Of a stretch of DNA of 47,075 nt, positions 26,248-34,546 are shown piece by piece (positions within the stretch are counted from its first letter, which is position 1; every line of letters starts with the position of its first letter). Origin of the DNA: Flavobacterium nitrogenifigens (GTDB lineage Bacteria > Bacteroidota > Bacteroidia > Flavobacteriales > Flavobacteriaceae); contig NZ_QJRI01000155.1 of NCBI RefSeq assembly GCF_003254565.1, positions 1 to 47,075 on the forward strand, written 5' to 3'. The notes below the pieces were generated by a model. That model saw only the letters and a program-made list of their open reading frames with translations. It ran no database searches and was not told the DNA's origin. Position numbers and translations under genes: made by a program.

Positions 26248-26691
26248 TTACAATTCGTTGAACTCGTGTAAAGATTTCAATGTAGTTTCGTAAAATAAGA
26301 TTGCAGCGATAAGATTTCCTTTATCAGAGTACGGCATCATTTTTCTCTGAAAATCTACTGTAGTATCTAAGAAAACAGTTGTTCCCTCTGCTTGTCCGTC
26401 TAAGATTTTTTTATTTTCGCCAGTGTCTGGAATACCTAAATCTGCCATTGTTACACCAGGTTTAGTAACCAAAGCAATATAAGGAAGTGTTTTTACTAGA
26501 ACTTTAATACGTTCAATGTACAATTCTAAAAGTTCTCCTTTTTGCATACCGCTTAATTCTTTTTGATCATGGTATTTACGAATTAAAGCTGTTGTACTAA
26601 TGATACTTCTTGGTGCATTTTTTGCCTGTGCAGAAACGGCAGCAGTCGTCAAGAAGAAAAGGACACATAATAAAATAATCTTGCTCTTCAT
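26248..26691 (-). CDS. Small secreted protein of unknown function
   Basis: 147-aa protein with a clear signal peptide (residues about 1-22, ending AVSAQA) and a mostly helical mature part (KGELLELYIERIKVLVKTLPYIAL..., ending AAILFYETTLKSLHEFNEL). No catalytic motif or Cys is seen in the mature part. I do not recognise the family; it looks like a conserved Flavobacteriaceae periplasmic protein. It is a complete single-gene unit: a TTG-N19-TATTTTTG promoter 32 bases upstream and a strong terminator downstream suggest high independent expression. Confidence 0.7.
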   Translation of the reverse strand: MKSKIILLCVLFFLTTAAVSAQAKNAPRSIISTTALIRKYHDQKELSGMQKGELLELYIERIKVLVKTLPYIALVTKPGVTMADLGIPDTGENKKILDGQAEGTTVFLDTTVDFQRKMMPYSDKGNLIAAILFYETTLKSLHEFNEL

Positions 26692-26722
26692 TTTCTTAAT
26701 AGATTTGGTTCTTGAATAAAAA

Positions 26723-26752
26723 CAAAAATATATAAATTATGTTAAAATGCAA
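26723..26752 (-). promoter_or_regulatory. Bacteroidota-type promoter of the 26248-26691 gene
   Basis: On the minus strand TTG (26752-26750), 19 bases, TATTTTTG (26730-26723), an excellent match to TTG-N19-TAnnTTTG. Predicted start near 26716, leader about 25 bases. Confidence 0.7.
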
Positions 26753-26874
26753 CTTTTATAATTTCTTTTTCACAATAAAATTATAATTGTTACGTTGCAG
26801 CAAGTAAAAGATTACAGTAAAGGGTAGAAATTAGACTATTTCAGGACATTTTTACAAATGATAATTTTACTGTT

Positions 26875-27510
26875 TTATGACTTAATTATTCTGAAACGGC
26901 TCGGATATTTAATCCACAAACTCTTTTTGTTTCCATAATAGTCCATAAATTCTCCACATACAAAAACGGCATGCACTTTTGACCAAGCCACCACACCGCA
27001 ATAATCTGTTCCTGATTCTTTTTTAAGCTTTTGAATCTGTTTGCCTAACGCAAATCCGAGGTATTTGTAGATAGTTGGAGTATAAACTGTACCGTCTTCT
27101 AAATCTTCCAATGCTTTGTCAAAAGTAGATTCTTTATCGATAATCTGTTTGTATTTTGCCATTACTGCGTAAGTCAGCTCTGCATAATCGGTAATTTTCT
27201 CGCTGTCGCAATTGTCTTTAATATAAACAAAACCAGCAGATTCTTTGGCCTTGTGTATTTCGCTGCTGTGGAGATTGAATGTTGCGTTGTTTTTTAGTGT
27301 GATTTTATATAAATCATCGTTTAACTTTTCGCTTACAAACAAGTTATCTAAACCATAAATATTTAAAGACGCTTTAATAAAAGCAATAGATGAACAATTG
27401 GTGCGTTCTCCCTGCTTAAAACTCTCGAATATTTTATCAGAGCTCAATTGCGAGTAAGAACTTGAACAGACAAACATTAAAAGTAAAAAAACTGAAGTAA
27501 CCGATTTCAT
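26875..27510 (-). CDS. Secreted protein, possible papain-like cysteine peptidase
   Basis: 211-aa protein with a signal peptide (to about residue 20, SSSYSQ). The mature part has a Cys at the start of a helix in QGERTNCSSIAFIKASL (Gln33, Cys39) and a His in a strand in WSKVHAVFVCGEFMDYYGNK (His180), with Asp190 after it. This Gln...Cys...His...Asp order resembles papain- or calpain-fold peptidases and transglutaminase-like proteins. The match is a visual pattern only. Two further Cys (171, 185) could form a disulfide in the periplasm. TAGATTTG (27575-27568) is a possible -7 element. Unrelated function remains possible. Confidence 0.65.
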   Translation of the reverse strand: MKSVTSVFLLLMFVCSSSYSQLSSDKIFESFKQGERTNCSSIAFIKASLNIYGLDNLFVSEKLNDDLYKITLKNNATFNLHSSEIHKAKESAGFVYIKDNCDSEKITDYAELTYAVMAKYKQIIDKESTFDKALEDLEDGTVYTPTIYKYLGFALGKQIQKLKKESGTDYCGVVAWSKVHAVFVCGEFMDYYGNKKSLWIKYPSRFRIIKS

Positions 27511-27709
27511 GCCTTGTATTATATATTGTTTCTCAATTACTATTTGAGAGATTATATTAGATTTTTACAAATCTATAAAAATCAAGTCATATTTTTTACT
27601 TCTTCACCTTTATCTCTTGAAAAAAGTCATTATAAAAGTATAAAATGAATTTTCAACGAAGAAAGAAACACAAAAAAAACGTCTCAAATAAACATGATGC
27701 ATTCTCACA

Positions 27710-27865
27710 TTATTTTTTTTCATTATTCAATTTATCATCGAGTTCAGGTTCTTCTCCTTTGAACTTTTTGGCATCAACATCATAATTTTCTTCATTTGTC
27801 AAAACTTCATATCCTATAAAACATTGGAAATCACACCTTATAAAGATTAACGATTTATTCTGACA
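27710..27865 (-). pseudogene. Open frame without a start codon, possible gene remnant
   Basis: Fifty-one codons are open on the minus strand from a TGA at 27868-27866 to a TAA at 27712-27710. The translation has protein-like composition, with GYEVLTNEENYDVDAKKF and GEEPELDDKLNNEKK near the end. No ATG is in frame; only a TTG about 29 codons before the stop could serve. Either it is a very short gene starting at TTG or, more likely, the 3' end of a decayed gene cut off by the promoter region of the 27910 gene. Confidence 0.35.
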
Positions 27866-27909
27866 TCATTTAGTTATTTTTGCATCTTTAAAACAAGCTA
27901 CAACAGATT

Positions 27910-29334
27910 ATGTGGACTATATGCCATGAATGCCAAGGACAGGGCAAAATAAATCGCGGACTCAGTAAAAAAGCGCAACGCCTTTATAAAACGGAATTGG
28001 CTGCTTACGAGAATAAGCAGAGTAACATTGCTCCGATACGTCCGAAGGCGCATCTGCATTTGTGCACAAATTGTTCAGGATCTGGATTAATGCAATCTGA
28101 AAAGTATCTTGAACCTGATCTTACAAAACCGCATGTTGCCATTATTGGTGCAGGTATAGGCGGTGTCGCATTAGCGGTAGCCTGTTTACACCGCGGAATT
28201 CCTTTTACAATTTATGAAAGAGACAGCGACTTTGATGCAAGATCTCAAGGCTACGGACTTACTTTACAGCAAGCCAGTAAAGCCATGAAAGGTTTAGGAA
28301 TTACTTCTTTAGATGGCGTAATTTCGACAAAACATATTGTACACAATACTGAGGGAAAAATATTAGGCGAATGGGGAACGAGAAAATGGTTGGAAACCGC
28401 CATTAAATCGCCTACAAAACGCACCAACATACATATCGCAAGACAATTACTTCGATTGGCTCTTTTGGAACAGCTCGAAGGAAACAATGCTGTACAATGG
28501 GGACATCAATTAGTAAATCTAAGAGAATCTGAAGACGGTGTAGAACTAGACTTTCAGACAAATGAAAATATAAAAACAGTAAAAGCCGATCTTGTTGTAG
28601 GTGCAGATGGCATTCGCAGTGCTGTTAGAAGACTCATAATTGGCGAAGAGACCACACCACTACGTTATTTAGATTGCATTGTAATCTTAGGAATTTGTCC
28701 ATTAAGTGCTCTAGAAGGGCTTTCTAATGATTTGCTGGATGGTGAAACAATATTTCAGACTGCCAACGGGAATGAACGTATTTATGTAATGCCCTATACA
28801 GCAGATTCTGTGATGTGGCAGCTTAGTTTTCCGATGTCTGAAGAAGAAGCCAAAGAATTGAGTTCAAAAGGGCCACAAGCCTTGAAAGAAGAAGCTTGCC
28901 GAAGAACGCAATGGCACACTCCTATTCCTCAAATTTTGCAGGCAACACAGGAAAATTTAATTTCTGGATATCCCGTTTACGACCGCGAATTATTAAGTTC
29001 AGCACTATTAGAAAAAAATCAAAATATCACTTTAATTGGCGATGCGGCACACCCGATGAGTCCGTTTAAGGGACAAGGCGCCAATCAAGCATTATTAGAT
29101 GCTTTAAAATTGGCCAGAAAAATTTCGAAAGGCTGTAACGCTAAATCAAAATGGAAAGAAAAAGGATTGAGAGAATCTGTATTAAACGAATTTGAAACTG
29201 AAATGCTCGAACGCAGTGCAGCAAAAGTACAAGGTTCTGCAGATGCCGCCCAGTTCTTACATTCTGAAATTATACTTCAAGAAGGCGATGAACCCCGAGG
29301 TAGATGCCTTAAGAGAAAGAAAGATGAAAGATGA
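27910..29334 (+). CDS. FAD-dependent monooxygenase with N-terminal DnaJ-like zinc-binding module
   Basis: Flavoprotein hydroxylase of 474 aa. Residues 5-12 (CHECQGQG) and 52-59 (CTNCSGSG) are two CxxCxGxG motifs, as in the DnaJ zinc-finger domain, and could together bind one zinc. From residue about 74 the protein is a PHBH-type class A monooxygenase: GxGxxG in IGAGIGGVALA (80-85), DG motif VGADGIRSAVRRL, and the FAD ribityl motif GDAAHPMSPFKGQGANQALLDA near 378-399. The substrate is unknown. TATTTTTG (27875-27882) is a plausible -7 element. The gene runs into a GATGAAA heptamer repeat that provides the last residues and stop. No partner gene is adjacent. Confidence 0.87.
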   Translation: MWTICHECQGQGKINRGLSKKAQRLYKTELAAYENKQSNIAPIRPKAHLHLCTNCSGSGLMQSEKYLEPDLTKPHVAIIGAGIGGVALAVACLHRGIPFTIYERDSDFDARSQGYGLTLQQASKAMKGLGITSLDGVISTKHIVHNTEGKILGEWGTRKWLETAIKSPTKRTNIHIARQLLRLALLEQLEGNNAVQWGHQLVNLRESEDGVELDFQTNENIKTVKADLVVGADGIRSAVRRLIIGEETTPLRYLDCIVILGICPLSALEGLSNDLLDGETIFQTANGNERIYVMPYTADSVMWQLSFPMSEEEAKELSSKGPQALKEEACRRTQWHTPIPQILQATQENLISGYPVYDRELLSSALLEKNQNITLIGDAAHPMSPFKGQGANQALLDALKLARKISKGCNAKSKWKEKGLRESVLNEFETEMLERSAAKVQGSADAAQFLHSEIILQEGDEPRGRCLKRKKDER

Positions 29335-29380
29335 AAGATGAAAGATGAAAGATGAGAGATGAGAGATGAGAGATGAGAGA
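29322..29380. repeat. Heptamer tandem repeat (GATGAAA/GATGAGA)n overlapping a stop codon
   Basis: About eight 7-bp units, four GATGAAA-like then four GATGAGA. The monooxygenase gene ends within the first units: residues K-D-E-R and the TGA (29332-29334) are repeat sequence. The array is followed by a strong terminator. Confidence 0.85.
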
Positions 29381-29395
29381 CTAAAGATTAAATAC

Positions 29396-29438
29396 TATAC
29401 AAAAAATGCTAAACAATATGTTTAGCATTTTTTGTATA
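29396..29438. terminator. Strong bidirectional terminator after the monooxygenase
   Basis: A perfect 20-bp stem (left arm 29396-29415, right arm 29419-29438) with a 3-base loop. The sequence TTTAGCATTTTTTGTATA supplies a T-run within the right arm, and the complement does so on the other strand. Confidence 0.8.
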
Positions 29439-29561
29439 ACGTTATTTTCCAATCTAATACATGCAAATTAAACAATAATTTAATATTATTTTATAATTAA
29501 TTTCCATTGGTTATTTCTACTTTTATAATCTCATATACAAACAATTACAAATAATCACGTC

Positions 29562-29765
29562 ATGAAAAATTTACAAATAAATTTCAGTCCAAACAATGAA
29601 ACCTGCACTGACCGAACTTTGGTTTGTAATGGTGACAATAACGAATTAATATTCCGTAAAACTTATGTAGGAGATTGGGGAGATTGGGACGAAAAACCAG
29701 ATGATGTTATAGAAGACAAGCCTCTTTATCTGGATCAAAATACAAGTTTTACAAGTGCAGTTTAA
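29562..29765 (+). CDS. Small acidic protein of unknown function
   Basis: 67-aa, acidic protein with no signal peptide or membrane segment. It has two Cys (in ETCTDRTLVCNGDNN) and a Trp/Asp-rich stretch (YVGDWGDWDEKPDDVIED). I do not recognise it. The ATG at 29562 follows an AT-rich spacer typical of Bacteroidota starts (TCACGTCATG). Codon use looks ordinary. It stands alone between a terminator and a gene on the opposite strand. It may be a real small gene; a spurious ORF cannot be excluded. Confidence 0.5.
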   Translation: MKNLQINFSPNNETCTDRTLVCNGDNNELIFRKTYVGDWGDWDEKPDDVIEDKPLYLDQNTSFTSAV

Positions 29766-29806
29766 ATCTGCGATATTAAACCTTACAATTGTACAGTTCT
29801 ATCATA

Positions 29807-30061
29807 TTATGCTAGAACACTAATTGTATTGCTTAAATTTTCTTTGTTTATAAAATCTAAAATAAATTCTTTTACTTCATTGCTTGCTTCTGTTTTGGTT
29901 GCAAACGAATTAATGTAAAATTCATCGTCCTTATCGCTAATATGGATAATTTCTGTGTAGCCTTTGGTAATTAAACTGCCTTTTAACTTAATTACGTTTA
30001 CCTGCTGCTTCCCGTCAAGTTCTTTGCGAACCTGTAATTTTATAGCTCTTTCCATATTCAA
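29807..30061 (-). CDS. Small protein of unknown function
   Basis: 84-aa cytoplasmic protein with basic N-terminal half (MERAIKLQVRKELDGKQQVNVIKLKG), a predicted beta-strand centre (GYTEIIHISDKDDEFYINSF) and a C-terminal helix (KTEASNEVKEFILDFINKENL). Family not recognised. ATG 30061 and ATG 30055 are both possible starts. It converges with the small gene at 29562 with a 41-bp gap. It is separated from the copper locus by 168 bp and is not obviously part of it. Confidence 0.6.
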   Translation of the reverse strand: MNMERAIKLQVRKELDGKQQVNVIKLKGSLITKGYTEIIHISDKDDEFYINSFATKTEASNEVKEFILDFINKENLSNTISVLA

Positions 30062-30229
30062 ATACTTTTAAATAATTAACTATCATTCAGTTACTAAATT
30101 TAAAACATTTAATCTATCGAAATCAGATTTTAACACAATCAGCAACGTATTATTTATCAACATATTATAAACATTTCTTCTTTTTTATAAAAGAAATCCC
30201 AAATGCCAGTAAATTCAAGCGTTTCGAGA

Positions 30230-31249
30230 TTAGTTTCCTGTAAAATCTTTGTCGCTCAGGGTTTTCATAAATGCAAGAAGATTCTCTTTTTCTTGTTCAG
30301 TAAGCGGAATTCTATTGCCATTATTCTTAAAAATAGGATCTAGATTCTCTGCTTCCAAAACACCATTATCAAAATAATCCAAAACAGATTTTAAAGTCGG
30401 GAACTGACCAAAACTTCCATAAGGCGTTGTATATTCAACGTTACGCAGACTTGGAACCCTAAAACTCATAAAATCAGACGGAATTCCTGTTACTCTTCCT
30501 CTTCCCGCCTCGTTAGAATCTGTGTTTAAAGGAAATCCAATATTTCTAAAACTCTGATCAGTAAACAATTCTGTACTATGACAGCTGGCGCATTTCTGCT
30601 GAAACGTTGCGTAACCCGCCGCTTCACTTTCTGTAAACGACTGTCCTTCTTTTCGTTTTACTTTATCGTATTTGCTGTTAGCAGAAATTAAAGTATATTC
30701 AAACTGAGCAATACTTTTATAAATTCTGTCGGGAGTAATTTCCTGGTCTCCAAAAGCTTTTTTGAATAAGTCTTTATAAGATGCATCGTCTTTAATTTTT
30801 CCAATAACATCTAGAATCGAAGAATCCATTTCTTCATGCGTAATAATTGGCACTAAAGGCTGCGTTTCCAACTGAAGTCTGCTTCCATCCCAATTAAAGA
30901 ACTTTAGAAACATTAAATTCTGAAGCGGTGGCGCATTTCTAAGTCCGACCCTTCCTTCAATTCCAATTGCTCGCGCATTATGATCTGCAAAAGCATTTCC
31001 TTGAATATGACAGCTTGAACAAGAAATAGTATTGTCTGCGCTAAATCTTTTGTCAGAGAAAAGTTTTTCTCCCAATTCAGCGCCATATTTTGTGGGCTTG
31101 TTCAAACTCACATAACTGTTTACTTCTGGAAAATCAGTCGGAATATGCAATGAAAGCTCAGGATTATCAAAATAAGCTTCATCAGAATCGCTACTGCTGC
31201 AAGAAGCGAAAATGATTACAATTATGATAAAGCCAAATATTTTTTTCAT
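30230..31249 (-). CDS. mbnH: MbnH/MauG-like di-haem cytochrome c peroxidase family lipoprotein
   Basis: Periplasmic or outer-membrane di-haem enzyme of 339 aa. Lipobox FASC (Cys17) sets the mature end; two CxxCH haem sites are CSSCH (77-81) and CASCH (220-224). The C-terminal FRVPSLRNVEYTTPYGSF is the family signature, with Tyr277 where MauG-type enzymes use a Tyr rather than Met. The known MbnH enzyme oxidises a Trp of its partner MbnP to kynurenine, creating a copper site. Here the gene directly follows an MbnP-like gene, so the same chemistry is likely. I chose ATG 31249 because it starts the signal peptide; an upstream ATG at 31297 would add 16 unlikely residues. The symbol is by similarity and context. 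Confidence 0.82.
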   Translation of the reverse strand: MKKIFGFIIIVIIFASCSSSDSDEAYFDNPELSLHIPTDFPEVNSYVSLNKPTKYGAELGEKLFSDKRFSADNTISCSSCHIQGNAFADHNARAIGIEGRVGLRNAPPLQNLMFLKFFNWDGSRLQLETQPLVPIITHEEMDSSILDVIGKIKDDASYKDLFKKAFGDQEITPDRIYKSIAQFEYTLISANSKYDKVKRKEGQSFTESEAAGYATFQQKCASCHSTELFTDQSFRNIGFPLNTDSNEAGRGRVTGIPSDFMSFRVPSLRNVEYTTPYGSFGQFPTLKSVLDYFDNGVLEAENLDPIFKNNGNRIPLTEQEKENLLAFMKTLSDKDFTGN

Positions 31250-31268
31250 TTTAATGAATTTTAAAATA

Positions 31269-31456
31269 GAGCCGTCTTTTAATTTCAGACGGCTCATATA
31301 ATTTAAATCAATAGATTAGATTTAGTTTTTCAATAGCCCCTAGTTTTAACTAGGGGATTTTAAAAATGTAAACAAACTAGGCTTTAGCCAAATTAACGCG
31401 TTTAGGCTAAAGCCCTAATTTTGCTAAATTTATTCACCTCCATCTAAAGATGGAGG
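31269..31456. repeat. Cluster of hairpin repeats between the MbnP-like and MbnH-like genes
   Basis: Four inverted repeats in 190 bp: GAGCCGTCT/AGACGGCTC (31269-31295), CCCCTAGTTTTAACTAGGGG (31337-31356), GGCTTTAGCC/GGCTAAAGCC (31380-31414) and CCTCCATCTAAAGATGGAGG (31437-31456). The last resembles the hairpin at 4-21. The first lies 20 bases upstream of the MbnH-like start and could affect its translation; the others look like dispersed repeats. Confidence 0.7.
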
Positions 31457-31482
31457 CAATATTTTGTACATCAAAGCTTAGT

Positions 31483-32349
31483 TTAGTTTTCTACGCTAGT
31501 AACAGAAAACATTCCTGAAATATCATTTGTTCCGTTTCCTCCCAGATTATCCACAAATTTTACCATTTGTGCAGCAGTATGCACATTTGGAGTGGCATTA
31601 TCGCCCATTCCTGTTCCTGTTGATAATGTAATTGTATTTATTTTTCCGCTCAATAATTTATCAAAATCAGCTTTAATTTTGATTTTCGAAGCTTTATTTC
31701 CAACTACAGCATTTGTAGTAAGACTTAATGTAACATCTCTATAGGCATTTACACCTTGAGTATAAGCACCTTCTGTTCCAGCAATAGTACTCCCAGTATG
31801 AATCGACATTACTTTGCTATCTGCATCATAAAATCCTTCTACTTTTGTAAAACGGTATCCTGTTCCCCACTCCCACATCATCTGTGTGTCATTAGCTCCA
31901 GCAGCTGCATAAAATTTTGGAAATCTTGTTTGGTCTAATGTATTTTGTTCTGTTTTGATTCCTAAACCAAATTTAATTTGCTTGTATGTTGCCGATGGCA
32001 CATTACTCAAAACATAACTTAAAGAAGCTGTTTTTGCCTGATCGATTACTGTCGCACCTTTATCTAAATCATTTACATTGTAAGGTACTTCGCTTCCATC
32101 ATCTTTTATTAAGCGAATATTGCTGATTACATATTTCACCTCAGAAAAATGATGAATTTGTCCTGCTGCAGAAGTATTTGTAGTTGCAGAAGCTGAAGTC
32201 GCATCTCCTAAAACAATTGTTTTGTCTTTGAAGGTATTATTGAATTCCAATGTTAGATTGTTTGCTGCGGGACTATTATCATCACTTGAACATGATGCAA
32301 ATGTTAGTGCTGCGGCCGATAATAAAAGGTATTTTTTTAAAGTTTCCAT
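31483..32349 (-). CDS. mbnP: MbnP-family copper-binding lipoprotein
   Basis: Lipoprotein of 288 aa with lipobox FASC (Cys20). The mature part is mainly beta, with the MbnP pattern: LEFNNTFKDKTI near the start, HHFSEVKYVISNIRLI (His66, His67), and MMWEWGTGYRFTKVEGFY (Trp159, Trp161), followed by MSIHTGST (His184). In the characterised MbnP a Trp is converted to kynurenine by the di-haem partner MbnH and helps bind copper; Trp159 or Trp161 is the candidate here. The partner gene lies downstream and an OprC-like receptor gene upstream. I infer a role as periplasmic copper carrier. The symbol is by similarity. Confidence 0.8.
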   Translation of the reverse strand: METLKKYLLLSAAALTFASCSSDDNSPAANNLTLEFNNTFKDKTIVLGDATSASATTNTSAAGQIHHFSEVKYVISNIRLIKDDGSEVPYNVNDLDKGATVIDQAKTASLSYVLSNVPSATYKQIKFGLGIKTEQNTLDQTRFPKFYAAAGANDTQMMWEWGTGYRFTKVEGFYDADSKVMSIHTGSTIAGTEGAYTQGVNAYRDVTLSLTTNAVVGNKASKIKIKADFDKLLSGKINTITLSTGTGMGDNATPNVHTAAQMVKFVDNLGGNGTNDISGMFSVTSVEN

Positions 32350-32407
32350 ATTGTGATTTTAATTTATTGTGTTTTATTTTATTTTAAACTATTGAGTTAA
32401 TTATTCT

Positions 32408-32542
32408 AACACATAGAAACATAGTTTGCTTAGCTTTAAAAAAGGCGTTTCCCTAATTTAAATTCACATAGCAAACTATGTGTTAGAAACTAGTTTCTTT
32501 CAATTCTCTTTTCAGAAAGAAAAACCTATGTTTCTATGTGTT
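32408..32542. mobile_element. MITE-like element, AACACATAG family, copy 2, inside the copper locus
   Basis: 135 bp with perfect 17-bp terminal inverted repeats: AACACATAGAAACATAG at 32408-32424 and its complement at 32526-32542. Internal AAAAGGCGTTTCCCTAATTT and CACATAGCAAACTATGTG match copies at 8601 and 43213. It lies between the TonB receptor stop and the MbnP-like start, only 20 bases from the former. Confidence 0.8.
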
Positions 32543-32562
32543 TAATTTTGATATCTTTCTAA

Positions 32563-34542
32563 TTAGAAATTCAATTTTAAAGACGTGAAAATATTGCGTC
32601 CCATTCTTGGGATATTTCCCCAATCGGCATACGTGCTGTAATATTCGTTTAATACATTCTCTGCGCCAATCTGTATCGTGCTTCTTACTTTGTTGATTTT
32701 AAAAGAATAATCGGCAGAAATATTCCAAATGGCATAAGCAGCCGTTAAATCTTCACCATATTCTGGACTATAGTTAATCTGTTCAAAATCGCCATTTACA
32801 GAAGTCTGAATTCCGAAATTTTTATACATATAATGCAATGAAGTCACATAACTCAACGGACGAATAAAAGGCAGATTTCCTCCTTTATTATCCATTCCGC
32901 GGGCATAAGTAAGCGTTCCATTCCAGTGAAGATGCTCCAAAATATCATAACTCACATTCGCCGACATATTCAAAAGTGTTGCATAATCTAGCGAAGTATA
33001 TCCTTTTACCCCAACCGACTGATAATTCATTGGGCTTCCTAAACTCAAGATTTTACCAATTATATAATTATCAATGTAGAAATAGTTTATTTTTCCTTGA
33101 ATGCTTAATCTTTCGTTTTTAAAACCTGCGCTTGCATTTCCTTCATACGAAATTTCATTTTTCAGATTCGGATCTCCGATATAATCATAACGGTCAAAAC
33201 TATTATAAATATAATATCCGTAACCTTCAGAAACAGAAGGCGCACGATGACCGTAGCCTGTTCCTACAGAGAAATTAAACTGGTCAACATTTAACTGGTA
33301 ACTGGCATTTACACTTGGCAGAAATCTCGTTTTTTCTTGAGGTGCGCCAGGGTGAAAAATCCAGTTGAACTCTATGTATTTAGAATAATTGTAATTCACT
33401 CCCAAAGAACCACCTAAATTCACCGTACTTTTTTCTGAAAGTTCCCAAAAATTATTCATAGAAAGCCCCGCAAAACGAGTGGTAACCCAAGGCCAGCTAT
33501 ACGCAAACATTGTTCTTTTACTTCTGTCTTGCGGATACATACGCATTTCTGCAATCGACAAATTATCGTAAGCATTCAACTGAATCTCAGACGAGTAATT
33601 ATTCCTTTTCAAATTGGCTTTAGAAACCAATCCGTAAGTTGTGCTCCAGCCCGGCATATCCATGTGAACCAAGTTCTCAGGACGTGTAGTATCATCCATA
33701 TAATGCTCAATAGCATTAAAATATACTTTTGTATCTACTACTCTTACCAAACCTTCTTCAAACAATTGCTTATAGGAAGCCGAAGTAATCAGTGCGCGCG
33801 AAAGCCATAAATCCATTGGCAAAGCAGGATAACCTACATCTTTTGCCACATCAAAAATCGCGTCTAATCGTAACGAAGATAAATCGCTAGTTTTATAAGC
33901 TAATCCCAATGAAGTGTTGAATTTATTGTATTGCGAATGCTTCACTTCATTGTTATTTCCGTCATAGTAATTATCGGCAGTTCGGTACGAAATGCTTCCG
34001 TCTGCCACAAACTTAGTTCCCGAATAAGAGATATTTCCTAAATTGAAAAACTGCTTATTATTAAACTCAAATCCTGTCTGATATGCTCCATTCCATTTCT
34101 TTTGAAGACCAAACGGCGTGCTTTTTCTTTTTAAATCAATGCTTCCCGCAATGGTTGATCCGTGAAGGCTTCCCTCCTGTCCCGATTTAATATCAATTGC
34201 CGCAAGATTATTGCTTTCTACATAAGACGTAATCGGATCCATTTTATCGGTACAAGCGCCAAAAACATGCATTCCGTCAATAGTAACCGTAGAACGTTCC
34301 GTGCTCATATTGTTCAATAATGGTTCCCACGCATAAGCTCCACGCTTTATAAAACTTATATTCTCCGATGATGACAAAAATTCATCAACAGAAACGGCCA
34401 TTTTCATTTCTGTCTCAATTTTCTTTTTCGTCCTATTTTTTACTGTTACTTCTTCTAAGTTTTTGATGCTGTCGTGATGTGCATGCTGATTTTGAGCTGC
34501 TACTGACATTCCCAAAAAAAGCAGCATTATAATATATTTCAT
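32563..34542 (-). CDS. OprC-like TonB-dependent receptor, probable copper importer
   Basis: Outer-membrane TonB-dependent receptor of 659 aa with signal peptide (to about residue 17, SVAAQ) and a His-rich mature N-terminus (NQHAHHD). The plug (about 45-140) contains VTIDGMHVFGACTDKMDP: Cys97-x-x-x-Met101 matches the CxxxM copper site of Pseudomonas OprC, and the loop LVHMDMPGW (His293, Met294, Met296) lies where OprC has its second His/Met pair. SGQEGSLHGSTIAGSIDL is the usual plug end, and the barrel ends IFTSLKLNF. The start at 34542 gives a proper signal peptide four bases after the upstream gene; 34563 would overlap it. The neighbours MbnP, MbnH and a YtkA-like lipoprotein also point to copper. 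Confidence 0.87.
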   Translation of the reverse strand: MKYIIMLLFLGMSVAAQNQHAHHDSIKNLEEVTVKNRTKKKIETEMKMAVSVDEFLSSSENISFIKRGAYAWEPLLNNMSTERSTVTIDGMHVFGACTDKMDPITSYVESNNLAAIDIKSGQEGSLHGSTIAGSIDLKRKSTPFGLQKKWNGAYQTGFEFNNKQFFNLGNISYSGTKFVADGSISYRTADNYYDGNNNEVKHSQYNKFNTSLGLAYKTSDLSSLRLDAIFDVAKDVGYPALPMDLWLSRALITSASYKQLFEEGLVRVVDTKVYFNAIEHYMDDTTRPENLVHMDMPGWSTTYGLVSKANLKRNNYSSEIQLNAYDNLSIAEMRMYPQDRSKRTMFAYSWPWVTTRFAGLSMNNFWELSEKSTVNLGGSLGVNYNYSKYIEFNWIFHPGAPQEKTRFLPSVNASYQLNVDQFNFSVGTGYGHRAPSVSEGYGYYIYNSFDRYDYIGDPNLKNEISYEGNASAGFKNERLSIQGKINYFYIDNYIIGKILSLGSPMNYQSVGVKGYTSLDYATLLNMSANVSYDILEHLHWNGTLTYARGMDNKGGNLPFIRPLSYVTSLHYMYKNFGIQTSVNGDFEQINYSPEYGEDLTAAYAIWNISADYSFKINKVRSTIQIGAENVLNEYYSTYADWGNIPRMGRNIFTSLKLNF

Positions 34543-34546
34543 GTTA

